From: Cordia subcordata
Lineage: Eukaryota > Streptophyta > Magnoliopsida > Boraginales > Cordiaceae
NCBI GenBank assembly: GCA_028554755.1
Contig: JAPTOF010000019.1
Span: 4,474,001-4,538,000 of the forward strand
Direction of reading: 5' to 3'
Length of the DNA stretch: 64,000 nucleotides
The notes beneath the pieces were generated by a model. That model saw only the letters and a list, made by a program, of their open reading frames with translations. It did not search any database and was not told the origin of the DNA. Both the position numbers and the translations under genes were made by a program. Below, piece after piece: positions 24,822-36,711 of the stretch (within the stretch, counting starts at the first letter, position 1; the number at the start of each line of letters is the position of its first letter).

Positions 24822-25599
24822 AATAATAAGATATCTTAAATCTTATAACATATTTCTAAATTTCAATAAAATAAATATCTTAAAATAAAATCATTCCAAA
24901 CACACTAATATAAAAGCGATGAGAAAATGGATGACATATAACGTTACTCTTTAATATCAAATCCTGAAGCATAACATAGTCCATAGAATAATATACCTTT
25001 TTTACCATACCTCTCTTCATTTCTTCTATAATGAAAATCTTAATTTTGAAGCAAACTCAGAGATGTCTAAACATAAGGATTTCTGATTTTTGACAAATAG
25101 AGTAGATGGAAAACTGATGAGAAGTTTCACGCAAGTCATTGAACCAACACTAATGTTCATCAGACTGATACTTAGCCTCTAAAAGACAACTATTTATTTA
25201 CGACGTCTATTATTTAAGTTATATATGCTGTGATATGAGGAAAAGGATCTTCCTCTTCATTCACTTACTCATCCCTGCGAAAGGAAAAAATACACAGCAA
25301 ATACGGCCAACTTAAGACAAAAAATGATGCTATGACCTACTTTCACAATGAGACAACCAACATCAATATTGGAGGTGAAATAGAAAGATCTATATTGCAT
25401 GCCAATTCCACAAAAGTTGGTAACAGTTCCATTTCTGTAAAGCGTTATCATTTGCTTATTGCATGTTTAAGAAAAAAGTCAGGGAAGCGGAGGACTGATA
25501 AGGGAGTGCCGAACAAAGTATTCTTAAGGCATCATGTACATCCCAGCCAAAAGAAAAAGGAACATGCACAAGGCGATGCGCTAATTAATTTTTAAAGTC
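24822..25599. other. Spacer before the prohibitin 3' region
   Basis: AT-rich. The piece at about 24830-24907 matches, in inverted orientation, sequence at about 29898-29985 (GTGTTTGGAATGAT.. / GTGTTTAGAATGAT..), so a small dispersed repeat is present. Nothing else is supported. Confidence 0.35.
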
Positions 25600-27040
25600 A
25601 TCTACAATGAGCAACAACAAGAACCAGCAGAAAGAATATCTAAACCGTATAACCTTTAAGCATCAGCGCCACCAATACCCTGCAACCAGAAACAAAGGAA
25701 AAAGGATGAGAGATTGGAGAAGTTCAAGCACAAAGTTTTTGTTAATTGTGTATATTGCACCAAGCCATAGCAAAACATTGACTAAGGGTAAATTTTAAAG
25801 GTAAAGGAACAAAATAAAACACATATATTATGACATGTGCAGAGTGCGGCAAAACAAAAGCAGTCTACTCCAGTACAAGAATAAGGTAATTTATTTTAAC
25901 TATATGACAAAGTGAAGAAGTATGAATAGTTCTACAGTTCGCAAAGTTCAGCTTTTGCAAGGTTCATTAGCACATATTCAAAGGAAAATACAGCTTATGT
26001 GTGTAATTATACCTAGGATAAGAAGAAGGCTTTAAGACTGTCACTTTCTCCTGAGAGGGGGCCCAAGCCCATTTTTCTCAAAAGTTCTACTATTTTTATT
26101 CACCAAGTCACTTCACGTAGATCTCCCAGCCAAGAAAATCTCTATCCCGTATCTAAGGAACACACTTTGGAATCACAAGGTTTTAGCTCACAAATACAAC
26201 ACATCCTTTCTTAGAATGTCATATGGAACAAAGTCACTCCAATAAGTGGGCATCTCTAGACTACAGCTCACAGATTGTCAGCCAGCATCTAAAGAGAAAT
26301 ATCATGACTAAAAATACAAGCGAAGCAGCAGGAGAAACAGCAGAACTATACTAAATGAGACTGAGATGGCCTTTACCTTACTTGAACCCCTACCTTCCAT
26401 AAGAGCTGCAAAACAAGGCAAAGAAACAGGAACATATATTAATTGACAGAGGAAACAGCAAATGCAAACATAAAAGATTCACACAACGACAGAACTAATT
26501 TAAACAACACAAAAGTTAATGCAAAATATGAGAGGTCAGCAATTGAGACTAGGAGCTTACAGTTACCATCAAAATTCTACCATTCATCCACACCAGAAGA
26601 AACTCTAGAATCTAGACATGAATTTTAGTCCAAAGAATATCATTAAATAAAGCCATAACATCAAGATAATTTCAACTGAACATCTAAAGCTAAAAGCTAA
26701 AAGGTGTAGCACTTCGAAATAGGCAATTGATCGAATTAAGAAGAACGATCAATATGAGTTGGTTAGTCCTGGTTTCAGCAACTTAGATTAGTACACTTAA
26801 CACTAAGGCATTAAAGAAACCAGTTGACAAGCCAACGGCACAAATTAGTTTGAGATTACAAACTTAAATATAAGAGAACTCTTCATCTATAAAAGCACAT
26901 TCTCTACAATAATAGCATGGCTATTGCACTTAATACATTTCGTCCAGACAGAGCATCAATACCATAATAAAGCAATAAATCAGTCAATTAACTGCTAATG
27001 TAATTAAAGTAGGAATAGGGAGCCAAGAGTAGTTACCTAC
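25600..27040 (-). other. Probable 3' UTR of prohibitin with introns
   Basis: On the minus strand the prohibitin stop is followed within a few bases by a good donor (GTAG then GTAACTAC). Candidate acceptor sites lie at about 26415 (TTTTGCAG then CTCTTATGG) and about 25682 (GGTTGCAG then GGTATTGG). The second is followed by plausible untranslated sequence ending near 25500-25600. This is inference: no transcript evidence is available from sequence. Coding ORFs on + here have no recognisable content. Confidence 0.4.
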
Positions 27041-27880
27041 TCAACGGGCGGGGTTGAGGCCCAGGAGCATATTGCCAGTAGAAGGCAAGTAAGCAACATT
27101 AGGATTCCTAGATAAAGTGGAAGCAATCTCTCTCGACGCCTCGATCCTCCTGAGCTCAATCAATCCCATCCCAGCAGACGCAGTGGCGTCGGAGATCATC
27201 TTAGCAGCTTCACTCTCTCCTTCAGCCCTAATAATGGCGGCCCGCTTCTCCTGCTCAGACTTAGCAACAACGAACTTACTCCTCTCCGCCTCCTGCTGCG
27301 CCACTTGCTTCTGCTCCACCGCCCTGGAGAATTCCGCCCCGTAAGACAAATGAGTGATGGCCACGTCATCCAACACAATGTTGAAGTCCTGAGCACGGCG
27401 GATCAAGCTCTCTCGGACCAGCGCTGAGACGTGGGGCCTCTCGGTGAGCAACTGATCAGCGTTGAACTGAGCAACGACAGCTTTCAAGACCTCATTTCCG
27501 ATCGACGGCAGCACCTTCTCATCGTACTCGAGACCTAGGGTTTTGAAGATCGTCGGAAGGCGAGAGACGTCGGGGCGAGAGAGGACACGGAGGGTGAGGT
27601 TGACCATCTGGAGATCTTTCGTCCCGGAGACGGAGGAGAAGGTGTGAGGCCTCGTACGGATGTCGAAGATGAAGGGCTTCTGGAGCCATGGGATAAGGAA
27701 GTGTGTGCCTTCTCCGACCGTGTCGTCGATGACTCCACGGAAACGGTCGAAAAGGACAGCGCGTTGACCACCGTCGACGGTGTAGAGGGAGGAGTTGACG
27801 ACGGTGGCGCCGACGCCAAGGCCAAAGGCGGCGCGGGCAAGGTTTGTGAGGAACGAAACTGCTGCTTGGCTGCTACCCAT
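27041..27880 (-). CDS. Prohibitin, inner mitochondrial membrane (PHB3/PHB4 type)
   Basis: Subunit of the ring-shaped prohibitin complex of the mitochondrial inner membrane, with roles in membrane organisation and protein stability. A single uninterrupted coding exon of 279 residues (Arabidopsis PHB3 is 277). An N-terminal hydrophobic anchor (about residues 5-30, [20 protein letters not shown]) is followed by the SPFH/PHB domain: [54 protein letters not shown] and [12 protein letters not shown]. Next comes the coiled coil ([18 protein letters not shown] to [12 protein letters not shown]) and the tail ending LGLNPAR. It is divergent from the mL54 gene about 0.8 kb away. The leader is a long CT repeat. 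Strong similarity makes the family call safe; PHB3 versus PHB4 cannot be decided. Confidence 0.95.
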   Translation of the reverse strand: MGSSQAAVSFLTNLARAAFGLGVGATVVNSSLYTVDGGQRAVLFDRFRGVIDDTVGEGTHFLIPWLQKPFIFDIRTRPHTFSSVSGTKDLQMVNLTLRVLSRPDVSRLPTIFKTLGLEYDEKVLPSIGNEVLKAVVAQFNADQLLTERPHVSALVRESLIRRAQDFNIVLDDVAITHLSYGAEFSRAVEQKQVAQQEAERSKFVVAKSEQEKRAAIIRAEGESEAAKMISDATASAGMGLIELRRIEASREIASTLSRNPNVAYLPSTGNMLLGLNPAR

Positions 27881-27896
27881 TACTGATTTGATTTCT

Positions 27897-27899
<3 letters not shown>

Positions 27900-27939
<40 letters not shown>
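27900..27939. repeat. (GA)n microsatellite in the prohibitin leader
   Basis: About 19 GA repeats. On the prohibitin (minus) strand it reads as a (CT)n tract about 20-60 nt before the ATG, so it lies in the 5' UTR or core promoter. Confidence 0.85.
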
Positions 27940-27942
<3 letters not shown>

Positions 27943-28012
27943 GGGTTTTAGATGGAGAGGTGGGGGGTTTTGACTTCTTGCTCAGATTGTTCTCTAAGTC
28001 ACTGAAAATGTA

Positions 28013-28076
28013 AAACCCTAACCCCTAAAATGAGCGATGGGCCTGGGAGCAATAGTGGGCCTTGCCACTCAGCCCA
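28013..28076. promoter_or_regulatory. Telo-box and Site II cluster upstream of prohibitin
   Basis: AAACCCTAA at 28013-28021 is a telo-box. TGGGCC occurs at 28038-28043 and 28056-28061, and AGCCCA (reverse TGGGCT) at 28071-28076. Telo-box plus Site II elements are known in plant promoters of ribosomal, translation and mitochondrial genes and are bound by TCP-type factors (Site II). Placement 130-200 bp before the prohibitin ATG fits a promoter role. Confidence 0.7.
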
Positions 28077-28615
28077 ACGCAAAGTTCAAATATATCCATT
28101 TGTCCATCGGCTGGAAAGGTCTCAAATATGATGTATTGCTTTTCATGTGTTAATTATGGTAAAAATTACGTATTGGAGAAGTTTCATCTTAAATTAGTTA
28201 AATTAGCAAACTAAAATCAGTCAAGTCGACTAGTTGAAATATTATAAGAGCATCATTCTGCTATCCGTTGATGACAATAAATTTTTTTTTCAAAATATTC
28301 TTAGATGTAACTAGGTTTAAAATTGCCAAAAGAAAATGCACACAACAACTATTTAGATAATTTTGTCGTCAAGGCGACCTATGAACCCATGTACTATGTA
28401 TCTGCCTTTTTCAATCATAAAAATTAATAAAGTTAAGTTACAAAATAATGTATTGGCAATCAAGGATGTGCCAATTTCATACCCGCAAGTGGATTTCATA
28501 TCATAATTTTGAGAAAGTTATTTTTTAAAATTCAATTTTAAGTTCGAAATAAATCTCTTTTTGGAGAGAGTATATAACTAGACCAGTTCGATGTTTTAGT
28601 GGACTAGAAGTGTGT

Positions 28616-28700
28616 TGGGCCTATTAGCCCGCTAAGCCTACCGGCACCAGGGACCGCATATTTGCACAAAATCGTAATTGTTCACTTGTTGAACACTCTC

Positions 28701-28731
<31 letters not shown>
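28616..28731 (+). promoter_or_regulatory. Site II motif and (CT)n leader of the mL54 gene
   Basis: TGGGCC at 28616-28621 lies shortly before a (CT)n microsatellite of about 15 repeats (about 28700-28731), with TATATAA at 28571-28577 further up. These sit ahead of the predicted noncoding first exon. Confidence 0.6.
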
Positions 28732-28733
<2 letters not shown>

Positions 28734-28775
28734 ATACTCGCCCACTTCCACAATTTAGTCTTGAATTTTTCACAG

Positions 28776-30260
28776 GTATTCATCTACCGTTCTTCATATC
28801 TATGAAATGATTACAAATATGAAATAACCATTGAATTCCTGAGTTGCTTTAATGCTTTTATTTATATTTGGTGAAATTAGCGTCTATATTATATCTGTAT
28901 TTTTTACGTTCATCAGGTGTTTGACATATTGCTTTCGCATATAACATTATACTCTTACTATATTTTTGTATAAATATTGTAATGTTTGACATATTGCTTT
29001 CGCATATAACGTTATACTCTTACTATATTTTTGTATAAATATTGTATAAGTTGGAAGTGGTTATGTTTACTGTGTCTGCTTATTTCAGTCATGTAATTTG
29101 CCATCCTTTTGTGATCGTTCTATAGTGTCATGTGTTTGACTACTAGTTTGTTGACATATTGTGGTAGTCCAATTGTCCAAAAGGCAATTGCCAGGCTATA
29201 AAGAACGATATAGAGATAGAGAACGATGTAATCGAATATGTTCTCTATAATGATATAATGTGTGTCTGTCCGCATTGTGTTGGTGATGTGCCGTGTGAGA
29301 AGTGTGCTAGTGAGGTTTGCTCGTGTGAGGTGAGTGAATCTGTGGTGTGTGTGCTGAGTGATTTGATTGAAATGTGAGTGTGAATGTGATGGTGTGGGGT
29401 GTGTGCTATGAGATGAGTGAAGTTAGTTTTGATAAATTTAAATATATTTTCTATATATGATAAACTTAAATACGTTTTATTTACCTTATTTCGAATGCAT
29501 CATATCCTAGTTTCATTTGCATGCCTACTTACTGTGTCCGTGCTTCCTAGCAGCTGAGATTTGCGCAGGTTTTGTAATAATGACTAAGCTTGATCAGTGA
29601 AAAATGAGGTTACATACTAGTTCTATTACATCCTATTTGTATTTTCCAAAAAAAAATTGTTAGTTTGGTCTCCATATGTTGCCTGAATGGATGAAAATTA
29701 CATACTGAAGTTTGTTGAGTCATGCTTTTGCATTTACTTTTTGCTTCTTGTTTTGGATGCTAATTGATGACATTTTGAGGATAACCATGTAGATTTGTGT
29801 AAATCTACTGATAAATCTAAAGGCTTTGGACAAGGTTAAAAAAGTAATGCATCCATATCTTTGAGCTTAGTAAAATAGCAAGTTAATGAGGGTTATAGTG
29901 TGTTTAGAATGATCTTATTTTAAGATGCTTATTCTATTGAAATGAAGAGAAATCTTATAAAATTTAAGACATCTTATGATGCATCCTATGACAATACAAC
30001 TCAATGGAAGAATATTTGGAATGGCTTCTGCAATGACTGCAGAAGAATGAGATTGGTCTCCTATACAAACAATTATGAACTCTAGAATTCTTTAGGTTGC
30101 AGTTGTAATACCCAGGCCTATCTCTATTTCCAAAATTGACATCAATGAAAGTCAATATCTATTGTGTAAATTCTTTAGACAGAGAAGTCCTACAGGAAGT
30201 TGAACTTTTATTCATGAGTCTAATGATTGATCTCTCTACTCATTCTTATTGATGCTGCAG
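28776..30260 (+). other. Intron in the 5' UTR of the mL54 gene
   Basis: Donor CACAG|GTATTC at 28775/28776 and acceptor GATGCTGCAG at 30260, ten bases before the ATG. No coding exon is seen in the 1.5 kb between. It contains a 65-bp tandem duplication at 28919-28983 and 28984-29046, differing by very few bases. The splice pattern is inference from signals. Confidence 0.6.
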
Positions 30261-30269
30261 GGGTAAAAC

Positions 30270-30671
30270 ATGCCGATCAACAGTATCAGATCATTGAGAA
30301 GCATAGCCATCTCCAAGGAGTTAGTTGGAGTGGTGGGTCGCAGAACATTTGCTGCTGGAGGTGGTAAAGCAAAGAAGGGATCTAAAGGTGGTGGGGCTCC
30401 TGATGCCCCAAAGGCATCAACACTGAGCAAGGAAGTCAAATCCACAACTGTTGTTGGTGCCAACATCCTCAAGGATGGGGCTGACCCAAAAGTGTTGCCT
30501 GACTCTGAATATCCAGATTGGCTATGGCACTTGCTTGATAAGCGCCCAGCACTTAGTGAGCTGAGGAGGAAAGACATTCACACTCTTCCTTATGAAGACC
30601 TCAAACGCTTTGTTAAGCTGGACAATCGAGCCAGGATCAAAGAAAACAATTCTGTGAGGGCCAAGAACTGA
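30270..30671 (+). CDS. Mitochondrial large ribosomal subunit protein mL54 (MRPL54/yeast MRPL37 family)
   Basis: Component of the mitochondrial 60S-type large ribosomal subunit. A single coding exon of 133 residues. The N-terminus MPINSIRSLRSIAISKELVG followed by RRTFAAGGGK is basic and Ser-rich, a typical mitochondrial presequence. The mature region has SKEVKSTTVVGANILKDGAD, YPDWLWHLLDKRPALSELRR and KRFVKLDNRARIKENNS, the family signature. Length agrees with the Arabidopsis homologue. The start is supported by the presequence and by the 5' UTR splice acceptor just upstream. It faces away from prohibitin, another mitochondrial protein gene. Confidence 0.93.
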   Translation: MPINSIRSLRSIAISKELVGVVGRRTFAAGGGKAKKGSKGGGAPDAPKASTLSKEVKSTTVVGANILKDGADPKVLPDSEYPDWLWHLLDKRPALSELRRKDIHTLPYEDLKRFVKLDNRARIKENNSVRAKN

Positions 30672-33600
30672 ATGGGAATATGTGAACATGTATTTTTAGC
30701 AGGCTTTCATCTTTCACATAGAGGTGTCTCGGGCTCTAAAGTGTTGGAGGTGATCCAGTGGAGTTCACAAGAAATGAATGTCTTTTGCCAAAATGCTCTT
30801 GCTCGACCAGCTCTTGTTTTGTTGTTCCCCTGGTACTTCACTCTATTAGAGTAATAATTGCAGTCTAACATATTATGTGTTGTTGATGACAGGAAGTTGG
30901 TATTTCTTGCTGCCTAATTGAAGTCAGCATGGAATTTGTAGTGTATTCATATTATGAGACTACCAATAACTTTTTTTTCTCAATATCACGCTTGACATTT
31001 CAACATTTGTCTTTCTTGCTTGATAGTGATATATACAGCACTCTATGCATGACATTTTTGGTATCTCCGGATGTATTAGTTTATTTGTCTTTGATGTTGA
31101 ACATCTTAAGGAGGCAAATAATATATCATTTGCACGTGGGGGATGTATTATTTTGTCTTTGATATTGAACATCTTAAGCAGGCAAATAGTACATCATTTG
31201 CATGTGGTGCCTGCCTTTTCTTCTATAGTGGTAGAGGGGTGTTCTGCGGAGTCACGTGATGCAAAGGGCGTACTCGATATATTTATTGGCTGCATTTGGT
31301 ACGTAAAAGGTTTGTGCTTAGCCTGTCATAAGTCCTGTGCAGATCAAGTATCATCACATTGTACAAAAAGTATGTTAATTTCTTCAGTTATTTTGATAGG
31401 TGCTTGCTATGTAAATTAGCGGTAACTGGATTGAACAGTAGAGTCATTCATTTCTGTGAAGCCTCAAGTGTAAGCTCCATAACTCCAAAGAAGCCATGTT
31501 GGTGGATTGGTTCAAATTGTTTCCCAGTGAATCAATACCGTCTGATGGGCGATTACTTTCTTTCACTTCTTCTGGGAACACTTACGACTTGTAAATGATA
31601 AATTCAGAATATTACTTGACTAATGTCCTATACTTTGACTCAGCATGTATGTCCGAACACAGGACATTAAATGGTAGTAAGCTATCAGAACAGTGACAAT
31701 GAAGTGATTTGAAACACTTTTCTAGTATTAGATCTCTTTATGTTACAAGGGGATCAAAATCCGGCATCCGCATGTTGGACGGGATTGTGGTGGAGGGGTC
31801 GACTGTGTGGCATGTTTACTCGTTGGTGCACTTTTTCTGCAGGCCTTCTATGGGATGCCTTTTTATGTTTGACGATAAAGTGAGATTAAGAAAGGGACAG
31901 TGGGAGGCTGAAAGCTGAAATTGATCACTAGAGAAGTACCAAGGATTGCATTATTATTGCCAAAAGCAGGCTGTGCCCATTCTGCGACAAGTACTTTATA
32001 TCAGCATTCGCAAACGTAGAGCTGCTTTTCACATGGCGTTCTTCTTCTTTTAGAGCAATGTAGCATGTGTGGTTTTGGGTGGTCCGCTTCCAGTTCAGTT
32101 GCTGAATCTAGATTTCCAAACAACCACACTTTCTCGTTCTCATTACACGCTTAAACTTTGCGTGTTCAACCTAGGCAAGGGGTGTGGACTACAAACACTC
32201 CCAGCTCAACTTCCACTCCTGAAAAGTCAAGTTTGGAGAAGAATAACATGACATTGAACTCAATTGGTTTTCTCTAAATTCAGTGGTAAATAATTCAAGC
32301 CATGATAAACCCAAAGGCCAGTTTAGTTGTGAAATATTAGAGGCACGGGTAAGATGTTCGTTTACGTTTCTCATTGAAATTTTTTATCTGGTTAATTTGA
32401 ACCGTATCACCTCTTAAGAGGTCATGTAATATTGAGATTTAACACTTTTGTACAGTTACATTATAAGTCTACACCATGAGACGATTTTCTACAAACGTGG
32501 ATGGTTATCACACTCTTACCTTAGGATTAATAACACAGTAACTTAAGGAACCCGTAGTTTACCAAACATCTGATGAGCAATATTAAATTTGGCTCTGTAA
32601 CAATACCCAAATTTTGCCTAAACATTACAAAGTTAACATGCTTTCATAGTCAGTAGCGCTATATCATGTCCTAATCAGCCCCGACTCTATATGAGGATCA
32701 TGACTAGCCAAGGCCAACAGGCATTAATATTGCTATGGATTAAGACGTGCATTATACTACAAGGTCTGATTTTTTGCGCCAAAGTTGCTTCATTTTTTGT
32801 TTTGTTCTTTTCCAAAATAATTATAACTTGGAGGGGGCAAAAAAACTTTCGGCAGGGCGGTTAGCAAGATGACATAGCTCAATGAGTCATCATTTCCTTG
32901 TCCTTTTGGATACTTTTTCTCCTTAAACTCAAAATTCAATCTAAAAACAGAGATTAATATCACAAATCTTCCTATACAACACGTCTTCGTTGTTGAATAT
33001 TCTTTATTGTGATAGTTATTACTATAATCTATGGCCCAACAAACTTCAGTTATTGCTAATTTATTGAGTATTTATGAGTCTTGAAGCCAAACTAACCATT
33101 TAGCGTATGCAATCCCAATAAAAGTAATGAAACATTATGTTATTGACCCAAATATATAACGAGGAAATTAAAATGAAACAGTAGCCATCAATTATAGTCC
33201 AAAATCCCTGAAGGGTCAAGCTAGTTCACCTCTCACCTTGTTTCTTTGCGTTACCAAGATATTCCTATCACTTTCTACTCTGCAACGGACACAGTTCTTG
33301 AGGAATCTAGTCTCTCCTGTTCATAGAATTTGTACGTCTTTCTAACTTATCTCTCATTTCGTTTTCCTCTTTGTTGCCCGAAAATATAATGCAACACATT
33401 TATCACGTATAAAAGCAATGTCATTTTATTGTCTCTATTTTTGTTTTCTGGAAGAAGTCATATGATAAACTACTTTCTTTACATGAGACTAGATATGCTT
33501 TTTCAGGGCCAGGCTTAACTATTTTTAAGTCCTTGTATTTAAGAATATAAATATCATAACATTACAATATTATAAGAAGTATTATAATTTATGATATTGT

Positions 33601-34345
33601 TGGCCAGAGATTTGCCTGTTTTTTATTATATCTTTATTTTCAGCTTCTTGATAAGAGCTTGTTTAGAAGTATTTAGGGCCTGTTTGAATTGGTTTTTTTT
33701 TAAAGAAAAAATACTTTTTTTTTCAAAAAATCACATTAAATTTACAATAACTATTTGATTTGACTTCTAAAAAAGTTGAAATTCTGAAAAAGCTCAAATA
33801 TAACTTTTTTTAGAAGCTAAAATTTTCAGCTTCTAAAAAAAATTATTTTTTAAAAGTTATAAAAAAAACACTTTTAAAAAAAGTCAATCCAAACAAATCT
33901 TTATTTTATTGCTTTTAAATAAAAATCGTAAAAAGTATGTCTCGTTCGTGATTGCCCTCTGATATGAATAATTTTATGTCATGTGTATCTTCTGTGAATA
34001 ATCCTTTCTCAAACTTTTTGTCAGACCCTCGTGCCTGGATTTACAACTGGTAGCTCAACTTTCTTCTGAAAATACACTTTTATAACACATAATTGCAACA
34101 TTTAGCAGTTCTAATTATTTCTCCAAGACGTTTGAGCAGGCCTGTTTTATCATTTCGCTTTCCCTTTTTATTTTCCCTCGCTCGCCTTGGCGCTTGTTTC
34201 TGATATTTATAATCCACTTGTCTTAATATAGAAAAAAGTCTGAATTAGTTAGTCTTCTTAAGATAAATTTGCCCAGAAGGATTTCTAAAAGTAGTCTTTC
34301 TTTGAAGTGTAAAGTTTTTTGCTGTCAAGAATCTTCTCCAGGCAA
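30672..34345. other. mL54 3' UTR and gene-free spacer
   Basis: Contains an imperfect tandem duplication of ~70 bp at 31069-31140 and 31141-31207 (GGATGTATTA...GAACATCTTAAG), probably in or just after the mL54 3' UTR. Short ORFs to 32251 have no recognisable content. A MITE lies at 33676-33900 (separate entry). The final ~400 bp is likely promoter and leader of the ankyrin gene. Confidence 0.4.
33676..33900. mobile_element. Short MITE of the GGGCCTGTTTGAATTGG family
   Basis: Left end GGGCCTGTTTGAATTGG; the right end reads AGATTTGTTTGGATTGAC in reverse. The interior is T-rich then A-rich (AAAAAAGT / ACTTTTTT), folding on itself. About 225 bp. Related copies are at 38660-38844, 54231-54458 and 60631-60857. 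Confidence 0.6.
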
Positions 34346-36711
34346 ATGCCTCCGGCGAATTTTCCTCTCCGGTGGGAGAGCACCGGGGATCACTGGTGGT
34401 TTGCTTCCCCAATAGATTGGGCAGCTGCAAATGGACACTATGACTTGGTCAGGGAGCTTCTTCGTCTTGACGGCAATCACCTCATAAACTTGACTTCACT
34501 GCGAAGAATTCGCCGTCTTGAGACCGTTTGGGATGACGAAGAACAGTTCCACGATGTTGCCAAATGCCGCTCTAAGGTCGCAAAGCAATTGCTTTCAGAA
34601 TGCGAATCCAAGAAAGTTAAGAAACCTCTGATTCGAGGAGGGTATGGTGGATGGCTTCTGTACACTGCTGCCTCCGCCGGGGATTTGGATTTTGTCAAAG
34701 AATTGCTTGAGAGAGACCCTTTACTAGTTTTCGGAGAAGGAGAATATGGTGTGACTGATATATTGTATGCTGCAGCCAGGAGCAAGAATTCTGATGTTTT
34801 CAGGGTTGTCTTTGATTTTGCTGTTTCGCCGAGATTTCCAGGGGGTAATGGCAAAGAGTGTGAAGAACGTCTTGAGGAGATTCCCTCAGATTTTAAGTGG
34901 GAAATGAGAAACAGGGCAGTCCATGCAGTAGCTAGAGGAGGTAGTTTGATGATATTGAGGGAGCTTCTTGCTGATTGCTCTGATGTATTGGCGTACAGAG
35001 ATATTCAAGGGGCCACTGTCTTACATGCTGCTGCTGGTCGAGGACAGGTTGAGGTGAGGATCTCTCTTTTCGTCATTGATGCTAAAATTTGTGCAATTCT
35101 AGTTGGGGTGTCTTGTGTATTTCATGATGGTGATTCTTAATGACATCTAAGTTTCTGTCTGATCTACCTTTTCTTCCTTTGTGTTATCACACTAATATCA
35201 CCTGCATTTGTGAATTAGCTATTATAATTTCTTAACCTTTTAGCTCTAATGCTAAAGTTCTATTGTTGATATGACAAATCTTGATGTACACACACTGTAA
35301 GAATGTTGATATTAATGCTATGCCCTACTGGTGAGGCGAATCTGACAATTGAATGCAGCAAAGGATTTGGAGGTCTTGTAGGCAGTAGTGCTGCTGCTTT
35401 TGTCCCTGTTTAAGCTGTTTGAGCTTTTCTCATTGTCTTAGATAAAGGAACTCCTTGTTGCAGGTTGTCAAAGATCTTACCTCATCTTTTGATATCATCA
35501 ACTCCACTGACAGATATGGCAATACGGCATTGCACGTGGCCGCTTACAGGGGCCAATTAGCTGTAGTTGAAGCTCTTATTCTTGCATCACCTTGTCTAAT
35601 TTATTCCAAGAACAACTTTGGAGAAACGTTTCTCCATGTGGCTGTTACTGGTTTCCAAACTCCCAGTTTCCGGAGGTTAGATCGCCAGATTGAGCTCATG
35701 AAGCAATTAGTAGGCACGAAGATCTTCAACATTGCAGAAATTATTAACGACAGAAACAACAATGGTAGAACTGCTCTTCATTTGGCAATCATTGGGAATA
35801 TTCACTCTGACTTAATAGAGTTACTCATGACAGCACCCTGTATTGAGATCAATGTGCACGATAATGATGGCATGACTCCCCTTGATATTCTAAGGCGACG
35901 CCCACGTTCTGAATCATCGGAAATACTAACCAAGCACTTGATCTCAGCCGGGGGCATATTCAGCTCTCAGGATTACTCTGCCAGGAAATTCATTGCTTCC
36001 CACCTGAAAATGCAAACTTTAGGAAGCAGTCCAGGGACTTCCTTCAGAATCTCAGACGCGGAGATTTTCTTGTCCACAGGCATTGAGAACGTATCAGATG
36101 CCGGAGGTAGCGCAAGGCTGAGTGCTTATTCACCTGAAGTACTTGATCAACATGACTCAAGCATGGAGAGCCATAGCCCCAGAAAAGGCAAAAAGCTGGC
36201 TTCTCTAAATCACGCAGCTCAACGGCTGAAGAGCCTAATTCACTGGCCCAAAATCGGGCACAGCAGTGCAGTGCGGTTGAAGAAATTGATCGATGAAAAT
36301 TCTTTAAGCGAAGGAACTGCGATTCCTCTAAGAGAGAGATTCTCCCAGCCCTCATCATTGCCAAATAACAAGAGGACACTCGCTGTCCGCAGTAACGTTC
36401 CGAGCCCAAACGCGAAGAAAAAACCTGCTTCAGCGCTGATGGATGGATTTCTGCAGGCCATTCCCTATAAAAATATGCCTCGCAGATCATCACGTTCCAG
36501 TTCATTCTCAATAGCATCATTCTCTTCGCATAGTTCTTTGGACAAGCAAAAGGGTGTCCTGATTGAGAATCACATTTCCGGGGCTTCTTGTTCCAATAGC
36601 ATACATGATGGTGGAAATTCAATCCAGAAACAAGACTCAGTTAACAAGAGGCTCATGAGCCAGTACTTCTTTTCTTGTGTTTACGAACGTTCAGTTCCAT
36701 CCACAGCTTGA
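34346..36711 (+). CDS. Ankyrin-repeat protein
   Basis: Two exons, 34346-35053 and 35464-36711, joined at GQVE|VVKDL, give 651 residues. The start is set at the ATG of MPPANFPLRWESTGDHWWFA, conserved in plant relatives. The upstream in-frame TTG at 34319 is not a likely start. The N-terminal half has SPIDWAAANGHYDLVRELL, then GGWLLYTAASAGDLDFVKEL, and further ankyrin units in both exons (TVLHAAAGRGQVEVVK, NTALHVAAYRGQLAVVEAL, GETFLHVAV, GRTALHLAIIGN, GMTPLDILRRRP). The C-terminal ~250 residues are Ser-rich, basic and probably disordered, with SPGTSFRISDAEIFL conserved in the family. No membrane segments, so it is not the ACD6/PGG type. Function is unknown; protein-protein binding is the safe inference. 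Confidence 0.93.

Noticed and set aside
27644..27886. + ORFs opposite prohibitin
   Set aside because: Antisense shadows of a strongly conserved coding exon.
36044..36622. 192-codon ORF on the minus strand
   Set aside because: Fully opposite to the second exon of the ankyrin gene; no domain and frame explained by the coding strand.
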